Below are positions 11,803 through 24,300 of a stretch of DNA of 64,000 nt, in pieces (positions within the stretch are counted from its first letter, which is position 1; every line of letters starts with the position of its first letter). Source of the stretch: Astropecten irregularis (taxonomy: Eukaryota; Echinodermata; Asteroidea; Paxillosida; Astropectinidae); assembly GCA_963971285.1 (NCBI GenBank), contig OZ020257.1:15700602-15764601 (forward strand). The letters run 5' to 3'. A model generated the notes under the pieces. The model made no database searches and was not told the DNA's origin. It saw only the letters and a program-made list of their open reading frames with translations. A program made the position numbers and the translations under genes.

Positions 11803-12323
11803 GATGATTTCTGATGTTGCTCTCCTTGACGATAAATGTTTTTGGTTTTATTCGGCTCCAATCAGGAAGAAGCGTCGATTACAACTTGGCTGGGAAAGGT
11901 AACCTTATTGTCAAAATTCGGAACCACAATCGTCACACAGTGGGGCGTTCACGTTGTACGGCAACTATCGCGATGTTGATGAAGTCACGTTTTTTCTCGA
12001 CTAGATGAAGAGATTTGATGATGTATACTAGCTTGCCTGTGATTGGTCATCCGCAACCCTTTCTTGTTTACACGACCAATGACAAATCACTTACTTCCAA
12101 CGCGTGAGCCAAAGTAATTTTTCAAAGCTATTCTCATTGGATAAAAATGTCCATGTTCCAAGAGGTCAACCAATTACTATGCGGGTTTCATATGTCCGCC
12201 GGAATAGATAAACACCAATATTTCCCGCCAAGTTCGATTGGGTCTGGGTTTGGGGATTTTGCACACTAGATCGGTCCCGTTTTTTACATTGTTTGTGCCC
12301 TTAAACGTCGGCTTAATTCGACT
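11803..12323. promoter_or_regulatory. Putative bidirectional promoter between endophilin-A and CHAF1A
   Basis: These 521 bases separate the start codons of two divergent genes. Between 12042 and 12241 there are six CCAAT or ATTGG pentamers (12042-12046, 12076-12080, 12136-12140, 12170-12174, 12215-12219, 12237-12241). At 12221-12229 lies TTTCCCGCC, an exact match to the E2F consensus TTTSSCGC, about 95 bases upstream of the CHAF1A start codon. No TATA box is evident. Multiple CCAAT boxes with an E2F site are typical of S-phase genes, which suits CAF-1. Binding and transcription start sites are inferred, not shown. Confidence 0.7.
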
Positions 12324-15300
12324 ATGATAGGTGAATATTCTGCCGAGGACGGGATAGGATCAAAAAAGAGGTCCCTCACTTCTCCCGGTAAGTATTTTTA
12401 AGAACATTTTAACAAGAATAAATATCTGAAATCGTCGTGGACGGTCGTAGTGTAGTACTAGTAGCCTAGGCCTAATCTGTAATGTATATTGCACACAAGG
12501 CATTCGGAATTCTGCATTGAAATTTGCAGGCAATGTAACTTAAAAGTTAATGTTGTTGTCGTTGGACCATCGGTCATGGATTTTGAGTTGTTAGATTGTA
12601 TGAAACTGTATTGTCTAAAAATGTTTTAATTGTTTTAGTTAGGGCCTAACTTTGTTAGGCTCATGATGAAATAAAATTAAAAACCTGACTTGACCGTCAA
12701 CAAGTTGGCCTGGCTAGGCCCTAGGGCCTCTGTCTACGAAGAGTGTATTTTATTTTGGCCTAACAAATTAACAAGAAACAATTTAAGAATTAAGAAAAAA
12801 AACCATACCCAGTCTACAAAAATCAAAGCAGCATATTCACCCACAATTAAATTTAGCTGCACGTTAACTGCTGCAATGTAATGGACAAATGATTGAGTTG
12901 CTTGGTGCAGTGTACTCCACCAAACGTTAATTCTAAATTTGCAATCAAGAACAACTGACCTTATTTTCCTTAATCCTGGATATTTTAATACAAGCTTTGT
13001 GACTGTAGTGTGGCCTTTTGTGGGGAAATTGAGCAGATGTTTACTTATTAAAGAACAAAACAAAAACATTTTGAAATATTTATGGATGTTTAGGCCTAAC
13101 GTTAGGCTTATTCCGTATTCATTCCCCTTATTCTTATTTCCATTTAGCCTAATATAAATAAAGTTGTTTTAAATAGTTTTGTTTGTTTTTATTTAATTAA
13201 GGCCTAGGCCCAGGCCCTTTCAACGGGGTTCAGCTGACTGAATTCAGATGCATTCTGTCAGTGTCACTCATGTTGTTGAAAAGAAAAATACATATTATTA
13301 ATCTGAATAAAAGACAGTTTGACAGTATTCATTGTTAGAACAAATTTCCTTATATGTATTTTATTTGGTATTCTTTGCTGGACAGTTTTGACTAAGTAAG
13401 TTATAATTTATTCAGGAGAAGACATCTTGGGAGAAAATTTCAGTTTAAATTAAAATATCAAAGAAGTGGAGAGAAAATTTAGACAGACTGTTGGAAACCC
13501 TAAAGATATGAGATAGCCTGGTCTAAAGAACTGCTACGTCCGAGCAGCCTGACCCGATTCTAATTTTAGATTCGCTTAGCAAGTAATTTAAGGAAATTCT
13601 TGCCACTAAACTGGGAACGGCAGCTGGCCAAGTTGTAACTGTCAGCTGTGACTAATAATAATACTTGTTTTAGGATTGACAAGTACGTGTACAAATAATC
13701 TTTAGGATGTCAAATTAATTACCGAGGCTTTAGTGCTTTACTTGTTTTTTTTCCAATTTTCAAGTTTAAATAAAATAAAGAAAGTAAATAAGAAAAGTAA
13801 ACATCAGTTTCTTAACAAAATCTAAACTTGTTTCTCCCCTGTCTTTGATATACAGCACTGTATGAACTTTCATAAGAAATCGTTAAATCTATCAATTTTC
13901 TTTTTACGTTTTTTTCTTAAATACTTTCTTTGTTAGCAATACAAGTTTAACGATACTGCGTTATTTGAATCAGTGACCTATGAAATGAATATACAGGCAT
14001 TCAGATACTTCAAATACTAAAAATAAAAATACAGTCAGTAAATGAAATTTATACAATCATATCCAGAGGTCTTGCCTTAAAATAAAATCTTGTCTTTCAA
14101 TTTGCCTTTTGACAAAAGTAAACAATGCACTTGACTGCCAGGAGGAATATTACGTTAAATCAGTGCCTTCATTAATTAAAAATTTGTGTGTACTTTTTTT
14201 TATTATAGGAGCAGTGCCAAAAACTGAAAGATCCATTATGAGTCCTCCAAATAAAAAGTTAAAGCAAGGTAAGAGATACATTCATTGTCATTAAAGTACA
14301 TGTATACAGTATACAGTAGGTAGCATGGTTACAACTATAATTGGTGCAGGTTTACTCTTAAAATGCAGTTGAAAAAAATATAAGCCCACCAAAATAAAAT
14401 CTTTTTCCTTGAGGAAGTTTTCACAAAGATCCGGTGTACTGCTCGATCCTTTGTTGTTGAAAGTGCCACTCCTTGCCTACGGCATGATAGCGATCAGGTC
14501 TGTCATGCTCACTCGTGAGCGTATCTCACTCAATGTTTGAAACCATACATAGGCCTGTAGACACAGAAGTTTTTTTCTAAAAATAAACAAATAATACACA
14601 TTGATCAAAAAGTAGCATTGCTTAACGTAAAGTAATTTTGCAGTTTTCTATAAATTTAAAGATTGAATTTTCACACCAAGGTACGGAATTCAAAATTTCA
14701 AATTTGTCTAATACATTGCTTCACGCAAAATTGTACCCTATTCAACTTGTCAAGTGTCGGCAAAATAAGTACATGCACATGGAGTTTATGGTCTAAAAAT
14801 CCTTCCCTTATTCAACTTGTCAAATGTTGCCAAAGTGCATGGAATTTATCTCAGCATTGCTTGTCTGAAAATCTTGATTTTTACTTGCGAGTAAAAATCA
14901 AGATTTTTAGACCAAGAGAAAAACAAAATCATACAAACTTACGGCTTTCTGTAAAGTTGAAGATATCAGTCGCTGTCTCTCCAAAGCCCAACCAATAATG
15001 CTTGTTTAGCAGCCTGGCATTGCTGCTTCTGTAGATGATGTTATAATCTCTAGTGGCTCAGCAAAAACAGTTCCACAGAGTGGAGTCTAACACAAACTCC
15101 TCACTTCCAAGTTGCAACACGGTTCCACAATCTAAGACACAGCTACTGGACACGTACATGTATCCATTCATGTACATTTGGACTATAGTGGACTGCCACT
15201 CCCTACCCCGAGTATATATCTGAAAACTTCAACATTCAGATGCAAACTAAATAACTCTTCCATTCTGTTTTTCCAATGCTGGCTGGATTCACAATAAAGT

Positions 15301-18300
15301 TGAAGAATTCCAGAGGGTTTTCTTTGCCATTGTTCAACAGAACTAGTGCATAAATTTACCATGTTGACAACAGAACTTGGCTCAGGTTCCGCATAATCTT
15401 ATCAACTGTGGGTTGTAGATTGTCACAAGTAAGATGAATATTCATCAGCAAAGAATGGGGATGTGGAAAATAGACTTCAATGCATGGTTGTGGATTCATT
15501 GGCAGAAATGTTAAATCAGTGCATTTAGTCATTTACTAAAGTACAAAAATACAATCATCGGGGCTTTTATTTCATTAGAATTTAGTAATCATGAATCTTG
15601 CTGAATAATTGTTGCCAAATAACTAAGAAAGAAGACTTTTTGTTAAAGTCAAGTTAGGAACTATAATTGATTAGGGAACCTACATTCTTCATATAAGTCC
15701 AAGTCTTCATATGTTTCCATGAAATACTTATTTGCTAAGTAATGTGAAATTACAAATACTGACTTGTGCCCTCTTTACACTAGGCCTTTATATATTTCAG
15801 GTCTTTGTTTTGGTTGACAAGTAGTTTGTAGCAGTTTATTATTACTAGGCCTGGGCGATTAACTCGATTAATCGATTAATCGCGATTACATTCCTGTGTC
15901 GATTACTCGATTAGTAAATTCTGAACTACTCGATTAATCGTGCCAGCGCGATTAGTGCCTTCGAGTTGCGATTAATTCCATGAGTTACTACTATTCTCAG
16001 TCGATCAATAGCCATACCGTGTGTGTTGCATGGAGCAGCTGCATAGACTTGATGACAAGTCGTTAGACATTCGTGTTTTGTCCATCCGTCCGTCAATATC
16101 ATGCATCGTTCGTATAGTGAGGCAACGTAATCTTGATTCAATAGGGGTCGAGGGTGTATATGTACCGCGGTCGCGTCCCCGCATGTTGGACATTATGCAG
16201 GACGTACACAGTGTAATGTGAACACGAACACCGTACCCCTGGTGTAGCGATACAATTACCGACTTGATATCACGTCTGCTGCTGCACGTGCACCGGATGC
16301 CCGCCCAATTGTGACAGCACCATGACAACATTTTGAGATTACACTGTAATTGGCCAGTAGCCCTTCTAATAATACTGCCTTATATGGTCAACGTGGATGA
16401 GGCATGAATGAGGGCTATACCATTTCGCTGTTTATTGAGGTACATTTAGTTATGTTGCATTTTCAATAAATACTATTTATCTCACTTAGTAATAAAACGA
16501 AAGGTTGTCGGGACTTGTCGCACACGTGAGTTATTGGATACATACAGTTTAAACGTGTCGGGGTGAATTTTTATTCAAGCCTGACAGCTGACAACGAAGT
16601 TTTTCTTAACTTCTTAGGCCCACGTATTTACAATTGATTCGGCTACCATGGCCGGCAAGCTTGGCGCATATGGCGCGATGGCATTCAACTACTCGAGTAC
16701 AGACGCTACTCGATTATACGATTACTGTGAATACTACTGTATCGTATCGTATGATAATCGTGAAGTGAACATGTGGAGTAATCGTGAAATGTAAAATAAT
16801 CGCGATGTGTTTAGTAATTGTGAACTGTGTAATAATCGTGTTCACTGTTCAGCCTACTATCGTTGACTTGTACTTGCATGCACGTGTGTACGTACGTGAG
16901 GCAGTAACTGCATGCCTTGTCGGCCACACTCCGCGAAATTACCCTACTTTACTGAAGGGATACCAATAATTATGGACGATATTAGCTTCACGAATTTTGC
17001 ATTATACCTTATCAGAACAAAAATGGCATTGCTCAATGCCTCGGAAATCGGAACTGATCGCTGTTGAAACTTGTAAGAATCAATGCATTACGCTAGTGCA
17101 GTTTACTGCAGTGCCGCATATGATGAACACAAGGTACGTGCTGCTTGTATAGTCACTTCCGGGTAATCGCGATTAATCGATGAATCGCGATTATTTCCTC
17201 CGCGATTAATCGATTAGTGAAAAGCACTAATCGCCCAGGCCTAATTATTACTTTACATTTTTACTACTAAAACCCCGGATCTACATAGTTTACATAAGGT
17301 TTTCAAAAGAATCTGCATTTTAAGTATACAAATAATGTAGGCCTACATGGTACATATTGCACGTTTTCATATTTTTAGTTCGCTTCATACAACTGGTACA
17401 TTAACAATACCAAGCCTGAATCTCAGCCTCCCAACCCCCAAAGGGTATTGAGGCCAACTGAAAGGGCACAGAGGCCACTTCCAATCTGATGACTTGATGC
17501 GTTTTCCACCCATTTGTAGATGGTGCTCACCAGCGTACCAAACGCTTTCAATGACAAGGCATTTTTACATACAATGATAGTGCTTGAATAATTGGTAAAA
17601 AAAAAAATGTCCAAGACACAGACCCCCATGTATTTAAACCCCTGCTTGTTTTAAAGCAAATAAAACAATCCCAAAGTTTCAGTTTGATCATTTTGGTTAA
17701 TTGTGATAAATTAAAAACAGACTTTGCTTTGATTACCAAACCTTGAAATTTGAAAAGCGTTTAGAATTTGTTTTTGTTTCTGTGATTTTATTTATGAAAC
17801 AAAACAAAACATCTCTGTTGTCACTTGTCAGTAATGTCAGAACAATGGAGTCAACAGGCAAATGTCAATTTAAGGTTACACCTGTTTCCTGTGGGATTTA
17901 ATTAGGTTCTGTGTCTAAATATCTTGTTGCATGACTCACAGTTTCTGACATTTCATTCAATGGCACAGGAGAATATAATACGTGCTGGTTCAAAATAATA
18001 ACTTTAGTTGAGTTCTTTGAAGATCACACAGAATGAAGGGGAAAAATAAATAAAATATATCCACACAAACTTTCATCCAATGACATGTTTTGAACAAAAA
18101 CAAATCAGTTCATTGCTTATAATACATTTTTCTGTGTCATGCTGTACGTGTCTTACTCACTTTGTATGTCTTTAGTGTTGAGTGGTTACTGCATACTTCA
18201 CATGTAGGCTGAATAAGCTATCCTATAGTATATTTTTAGCTATAAATACTCATCCAAGAGAAAAGCTTTTTAGACACTTTTGCTTTGTTCCAATGAATCT

Positions 18301-21300
18301 ACATGTTGATATATACATATTTATCTCATAGGCATAAGTATTTTCATTACAGAGCAAAATATTAAGACTCAGTTTGTTGAAATATTTTGCTATATTATAT
18401 TTTTCACACTATAAACATGATAAAAGCTAAATTTACATTGCATCAAAAAAGAACTAGCAAGGTTACCTGCACGTCAAATGTATTTTTAAAATCAATTTTT
18501 TTTTTTAAAAATTCATGTGTCCTAAGACTCAAGTAGCAAAACACATTTTACTGCTGAGTGTTCATTACTAGGAATATATAAACATGTTCTTTTGTGGTAA
18601 TTGAAGTAATAAAAAAAATATGTAGAAAGAAGAAAAGTTTTGGCAGTTGGCCCATAGGAAGAAACCAACCAAAGACACATACTGGAAACAAAGAAGAATT
18701 TCAAGACAATTGAAGTGAACATTACCTGTTGCATCCTAAGCAGGCGTTTGACCGCGGCTTGCTTAAGTGTTATGCCCATAACGATGTATGTTGCCACCCT
18801 GTCCATCCTTCTAGAAGTAATTGTCTCTGCCCCCCGATTACATAGATGTATAAACAGTTACACGGTGTGCTGGGATCTTTGAATTCTCCCTCTACTCGAG
18901 GATATTGCCAGTTTCCTCTTGTGATTCACACGGCTCAATTACAAAATGAGTTTACAATTGGTTTAGCAGTTGTCAACCAGTTGACATGTGGGTTTGCCAT
19001 GTGCAAAGATCGTCAGCCCGTTGGGGTGGCTTGAAATTAGAGCCGTTATAGCGTCATAACAGTTGCCAGCGATGAATGGGCATCGGGGAATTTAAAGGGG
19101 ATTGGCTGTATTGACTTCTAGAATAACTTTCAAAATATCTAAGCTGTAAATTGAATTCTAATCTATTTTCTCAAATTTGATAACTGCCTGACAGTAATAC
19201 AGTATGAAAAGAAGTTTTCAAATAGAGAAAAAAAGGAGAAAATTCAGCCCAAACCAATAAAAAAAAAAAGTAATCATCAATTAATACTACTCTGCCAGTC
19301 AATGCTTCTTTGTTCACTTTTCAATGACTTAAATTACTTTTAAAAAGAAGGATAAAAGAATGCTTTCCAATAGAAATTGAATTAAGTTACAAATAAGTGG
19401 AGCCATAAATAGAGTACAAGGACTGCCAATCACTCAAGCAGCATGACAATGTGGCAATACATGTAGTACATAAAATGTGTACGTGCTTCACATCTCAGTG
19501 AATTACTTCTCAAACTGTTTATATTCTTGTTCCACTCCTAGCCCGTCTACCCTTCAAAGTCATCTCAACCCCATCACCCAACCGGCGCTCTGAGTCTCCA
19601 GCAACTGACCCACTGCCGTCCAAAAAACGCAAGCTCTCTGGCCCAGAAAAGCCTCCCGCCCTCAGCCAACCAAAGCTGAAGATCAGCGATGCCAAGAAGT
19701 TCTTCCCCAAGAAGACCTGTGCCTCTCCTGTCAATCCCAAGAAGTCCCGGGTTGAAACCATCAACCTGGAGCCAGAGGTGACATCAAGCTGCGAGGAACA
19801 AGAAACTGGCAGGGCGGTGCCTACGTCCACCACCCCGAAAAGGCCTCAGTCCTCCAAGCCGAAGTGCTTGGACAGCTTCTTGCAGACCACCCAGCAGCCT
19901 CAGGTGTCTACATCCGATGGCGTCATCGACATCTCGGGAGATGAAAGTGATACACCAGCACCTGAGACCAGTGACATCAAAGAACCTCCCTCGGCAGACA
20001 ATCCTGACCTGGAAGCATCTGTCACAGGGACTGTGACGGCAGACGAGAGACCATCATCCAATGAGCGGAACAACCAAGCTAGTCCAAGTGAAGAGGAAGT
20101 GTTCATCATTACCGTATCAAGTAACAAGGCAGATGATATCGAAGAGCTCAAATCAGATTTGCAGCCTGACCAAGAAGTCAGTACAGCAACAAGTGCAGAG
20201 GACTCCAGTGCCGACTTCAAACTCAACTACGATGCCGACTCGGAGGAGGATTGCGAAAATGAGGCTGTAGTGGACCTGTCCAAGGACTCAAAGATGTCGG
20301 ATGGATCAAGCGAGGCTGAGAGCTCAACCAGCGGCCCGGCATCAGCCACTCCAGTCACTCCATCGGCAGCCTTAAAACCTGTCAAAAAGGTGATTTCATC
20401 TTTGCTATCTCATGAGATAATTGTGCAAGAATATTTATAAATTTCCTGAATTTGCTGCAGATATCATATCCGCAGAACCACTTCTTAACTTTTCAGATTC
20501 TTAAAAATAATTTCTTTTTCGATGTTTTGAACAAGCCTTGAATATTTCCTGAAAGCAAAATTAGAAATTTTAAATTGACATTTCCAGGCAATGGCAATGT
20601 GACTCTGCTCCAAATGTATTTTTAAAGCGTGGTGAAGGTTGCAGTTAACCCAATTATATTTTGCCAAACCTTGTTTTCTTGCTTACAGACTCCACTCTCC
20701 GCCAAAGCACAGAAGAAGTTGGAGGAAAAAGAGCAAAATAGAGAAGCTAAGGTAATTCACCATTTAGAGCAACAAATAACTATTTTCCAAATTTTCCATT
20801 TGTATAATATGCACATTTATCGTTGATAGGCCGATTCTTTTCCAAGTAGAATAGTCAGAGTTTCTCCTGAAACTTAAACAGTGTACATATTAAAAGTGAG
20901 GTGTCTTTTGTCTGGTTTGACAAACTTCAGCTCAAACTACGCATGGATAAAAAACGCAAACTGGAAGAGGAAGAAGCAGAGAGGAAACGGGTGAAGCTGG
21001 AGATGCGGAAGAAGAAGGAAGACGAACGAGAGGAGGCGAGGAAGCAGAAGGAGGCGGAGCGAGACGATAAGAGGAAAGAGAGACAGCAAAAGAAGGAGAT
21101 GGAGGACAAGGAGAAGGAACAGAAAAAGGTGGCCAAGGAAGAGGAGAGGAAGAAGAAACAGGAAATCACCGAGTAAGTTCAGGGTGTTTGACCTCCGAGG
21201 AGCTATTTTCCAGAGATGTATTTGTCTGAACAGTCATCTAAATCTACGTTGCTTCAAACGCCAAATTTCCCACATTACTCCGAAGTCAAACTTTGCCTGA

Positions 21301-24300
21301 TTTGGTGACATCCCATCTCACAAAAATAAGAAAAAGAAATTCTATGTTTTTCATCATTTTTAAATTTTTGTTGTTTTGTTTATTAGTGCCAAGATGGAAG
21401 AAAAACGCAAGAAGAATGAAGAGCGTCTACGTCAAGAAGATGAGAAACGACAACAAGAGGACGAAAAGGTATTGGTGCTCATTCAGATGTTGGTGGTTAT
21501 AACCTCAGTGACTAGGTGCTGGTGCAGTATTCTGGAGGTCACGGGTTCACATGTCCCGCTTCAGCCATGCTTTCTGTAAAGCCAGTTTCTTCTATTTCAT
21601 GAAATTGTTTCAGTCAAATTACGTGTTTTTTTTCATTCTGGTTTTTACCAACAGAGGGAGAAGGAGGTAAAGCAGAAGAATTTTTTCAAGAGTTTCTTCA
21701 AGGAGGCAGTGGTCCCGGTCAAGAAACCCCAAGAGAAGTCCTGTGGCTGGTTTGCCCCGTTTCAGATAAAGGAGAACATGGTCCTGGCTCCGCTGATCCG
21801 CGGCGAGAGAGTCCCTCAAGATTCGGAGGAATTTGAAACCGCATTCAAAAACCAGGTATGTTGCAGTTACAACGACAATTTGGACAACTCGATGAAGACT
21901 GGAGGCGGTGCATCTTGCTGTGCGAGTCAGGAGTATCACACTAATAGGCTTTCCATTTTATGGTTGTTGTGCACAGGATTGCAGCTCACTCTATCTTGAT
22001 GTCTTGAGAGGGAAGTCGTATCGTGCAGGGAAGATGGGACGAACCCCTCAAGACCAGCCGGCAGGAGTTGATTGTGACAGCCGGACGGCCACACCCTCGG
22101 CTGAGATGGTGCAACAGGACAAGTGAGTGAAAACAACGAGCCAGAATTTATATTCCCCATTTGCCACAGGTCTTTTACTTTGGGAAGACATCGTTGAGAC
22201 AACAGTGCTTATTGGTGACATCAGAAGTAGTGGTTTTACAAAACCACTACCAAATTGCCGTCAACATTTGGTCCGAATTCAGTTTCAAAGCCCTGTCTCT
22301 GTAAAGCCGTGCAAAGTTTCTGGGATGTGATTCCAGTGATCAACTGTTCAGTTTGATGCAAGATTTGGTATAAGAGAGAAGTAATTTTACTTCATCACGT
22401 GTACGTGGTCTGGTACTTTGCAATCATAACTTGAATGTATTAGCAATCTTTTACTCGCCCATTTTTTCAGGGACTCTCAAGGTGTGGAGATTGTTTGCGA
22501 GGTGGCTCCCAAGAAGCTGGTCAAGATGAAGTGCAAGCTGCTTCAGTTCCACGAGAACTACCGGCCTGCCTATTACGGAACCTGGAGACGAAAGAGCAAG
22601 GCCATCAACCCTCGCAACTATACCAAGAAGGATGAGGTAAGTAGTTGGGAAATCATGTCATGTATAAAACTAAAACAAACTGAATGAAAATCATCAATTC
22701 GTCTCTTGGGCAGGTTTTGTGATGTACCCACAAAAAACACCAGTTCATGTCAGTTGATTGCAAATTTGGTCTGGTTTTCTGTCCTAGAACCTTGTGGAAT
22801 TCTCTCAATAATATCACTGACTTGTTGGTTTTGTTCAGGATCTGTTGGATTACGACGAGGACAGCGATGAGGAATGGGAGGAGCCTGGGGAAAGTCTCTC
22901 ACATTCAGAGGTAAGAGAAATCAGCGGGAAGCCCTGTCTCTGTCCCAGTGTCCCTGTGGTGGTATCCCTCACCCTTGAGGCTGAACCCAAGCCATCTAAA
23001 TCTAAAAATGTGTCATTCTGTCTCTTCGTTGTCTACAGGGAGAGGAGGATGCTGAGGATGTTGAAGAAGGAGGTGATTCTGATGATGGATTCTTTGTCCC
23101 TCACGGATACCTCTCAGAGAGCGAAGGATGCGAAGATGAGGTGAGTCAAGATTCATAAATTGAGATTTATGAAACCAATTTGAACATGTTTTCATGAAAC
23201 AACCAACGTCATTTGGTTTTTGGTTCTATTGTGCGACCACTTGAATGATTTCTGATGTCAATTTTTGTTTTTTTAGGAGGAGGTTGAGAACTGGAAAGAG
23301 AGGCGAGCAGCCAAGGCCAAATCCTGGGAGGCTGAGCTCAAACGTCAGCAGGGAATCCTGAAGCCCATCCTGGTCGGCTGCGTCTGGGAGACCAACCCCT
23401 CCGGCTCTGCGGCCAGCAAGACGTTGGATGCTTACAAAATTGTCACCCTGGTTACCGTTCCCATAGATACGCGAACCAAGAAGCAGATCGAGGCATCCGC
23501 TCAGAGAGAGGAAACTGATGATTCCTCATCTAAGTCGTCTGCCCATGTCAAAATGCCCGGGACTGAGGGAGTTTCTCTAAAGAGACCCGTGCCAGCAGAA
23601 GGTAAGTTTGATGTGTATGATTGAACCAGTCTAGCAAAATATCATTGATTGGAGTTGTAAAATAATGAATTGTTTCATATCCAACTATTATCTTCAAGCA
23701 AAAAAAAAAGCTACAAAAAAGGACTACATTTTATGGCTCTACATATTGAAAAACATAGAATTGATGCCTTCAGAAGCAGAAACTTTATATATTTCATCAA
23801 TTAGTGAAACATAATTTGGCCCTAATCCTTTAAGCAAAGAATGATGATCATTGTGGGCAGAATTTAGCACAGCAAAGATTTGCACAGCCATGAAACCCTG
23901 GTTTTCACAAATTGCTTACTATTTCCCTTTTTTCCCCTCAGCTATGCCTGATCTGATACGTCTAGTCCATGGAAACATAGCGGGTATCAGGACACTGCAG
24001 CGTGAGTTCAGAGAATACTGGCGGCTGAGAGATATAAGGAAGATGTCTGAACGATCTGCTCCCATATCGGAAATGCCATCCACTACCTCAACTGGAGCTG
24101 AAGCCAGTCAAGAGAAGGGCCCCTCGGAGGGGTCTGAGACATCAGGGGCTGTACCTAAGGTCCAGCAGTCAGGTGGACCTGAGGGAGATGTAGCACCTGC
24201 TGTTGACACTGAGCAGAAGGATGTACCATCTCTAAGCTCACTTGTTAAGGATGTCATCACCCCTGGAAGTGAGGGAGGGACTCCGGAGTATAGCAGACCC

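Larger units (their letters stand above)
14269..19541 (+). other. CHAF1A intron 2 (5.3 kb)
   Basis: It contains the 1.4 kb hAT-type element at 15846-17243 inside an older repeat. No exon was found in the remainder. Confidence 0.8.

Noticed and set aside
16005-16331. Short frames within the hAT element as a transposase
   Set aside because: They are about 100 codons or less, overlap on opposite strands, and show no hAT dimerisation or catalytic motif.
19900-21169. Antisense Ser- and Phe-rich frames opposite CHAF1A exons
   Set aside because: They are shadows of the acidic and KER coding sequence, without splice or start support.
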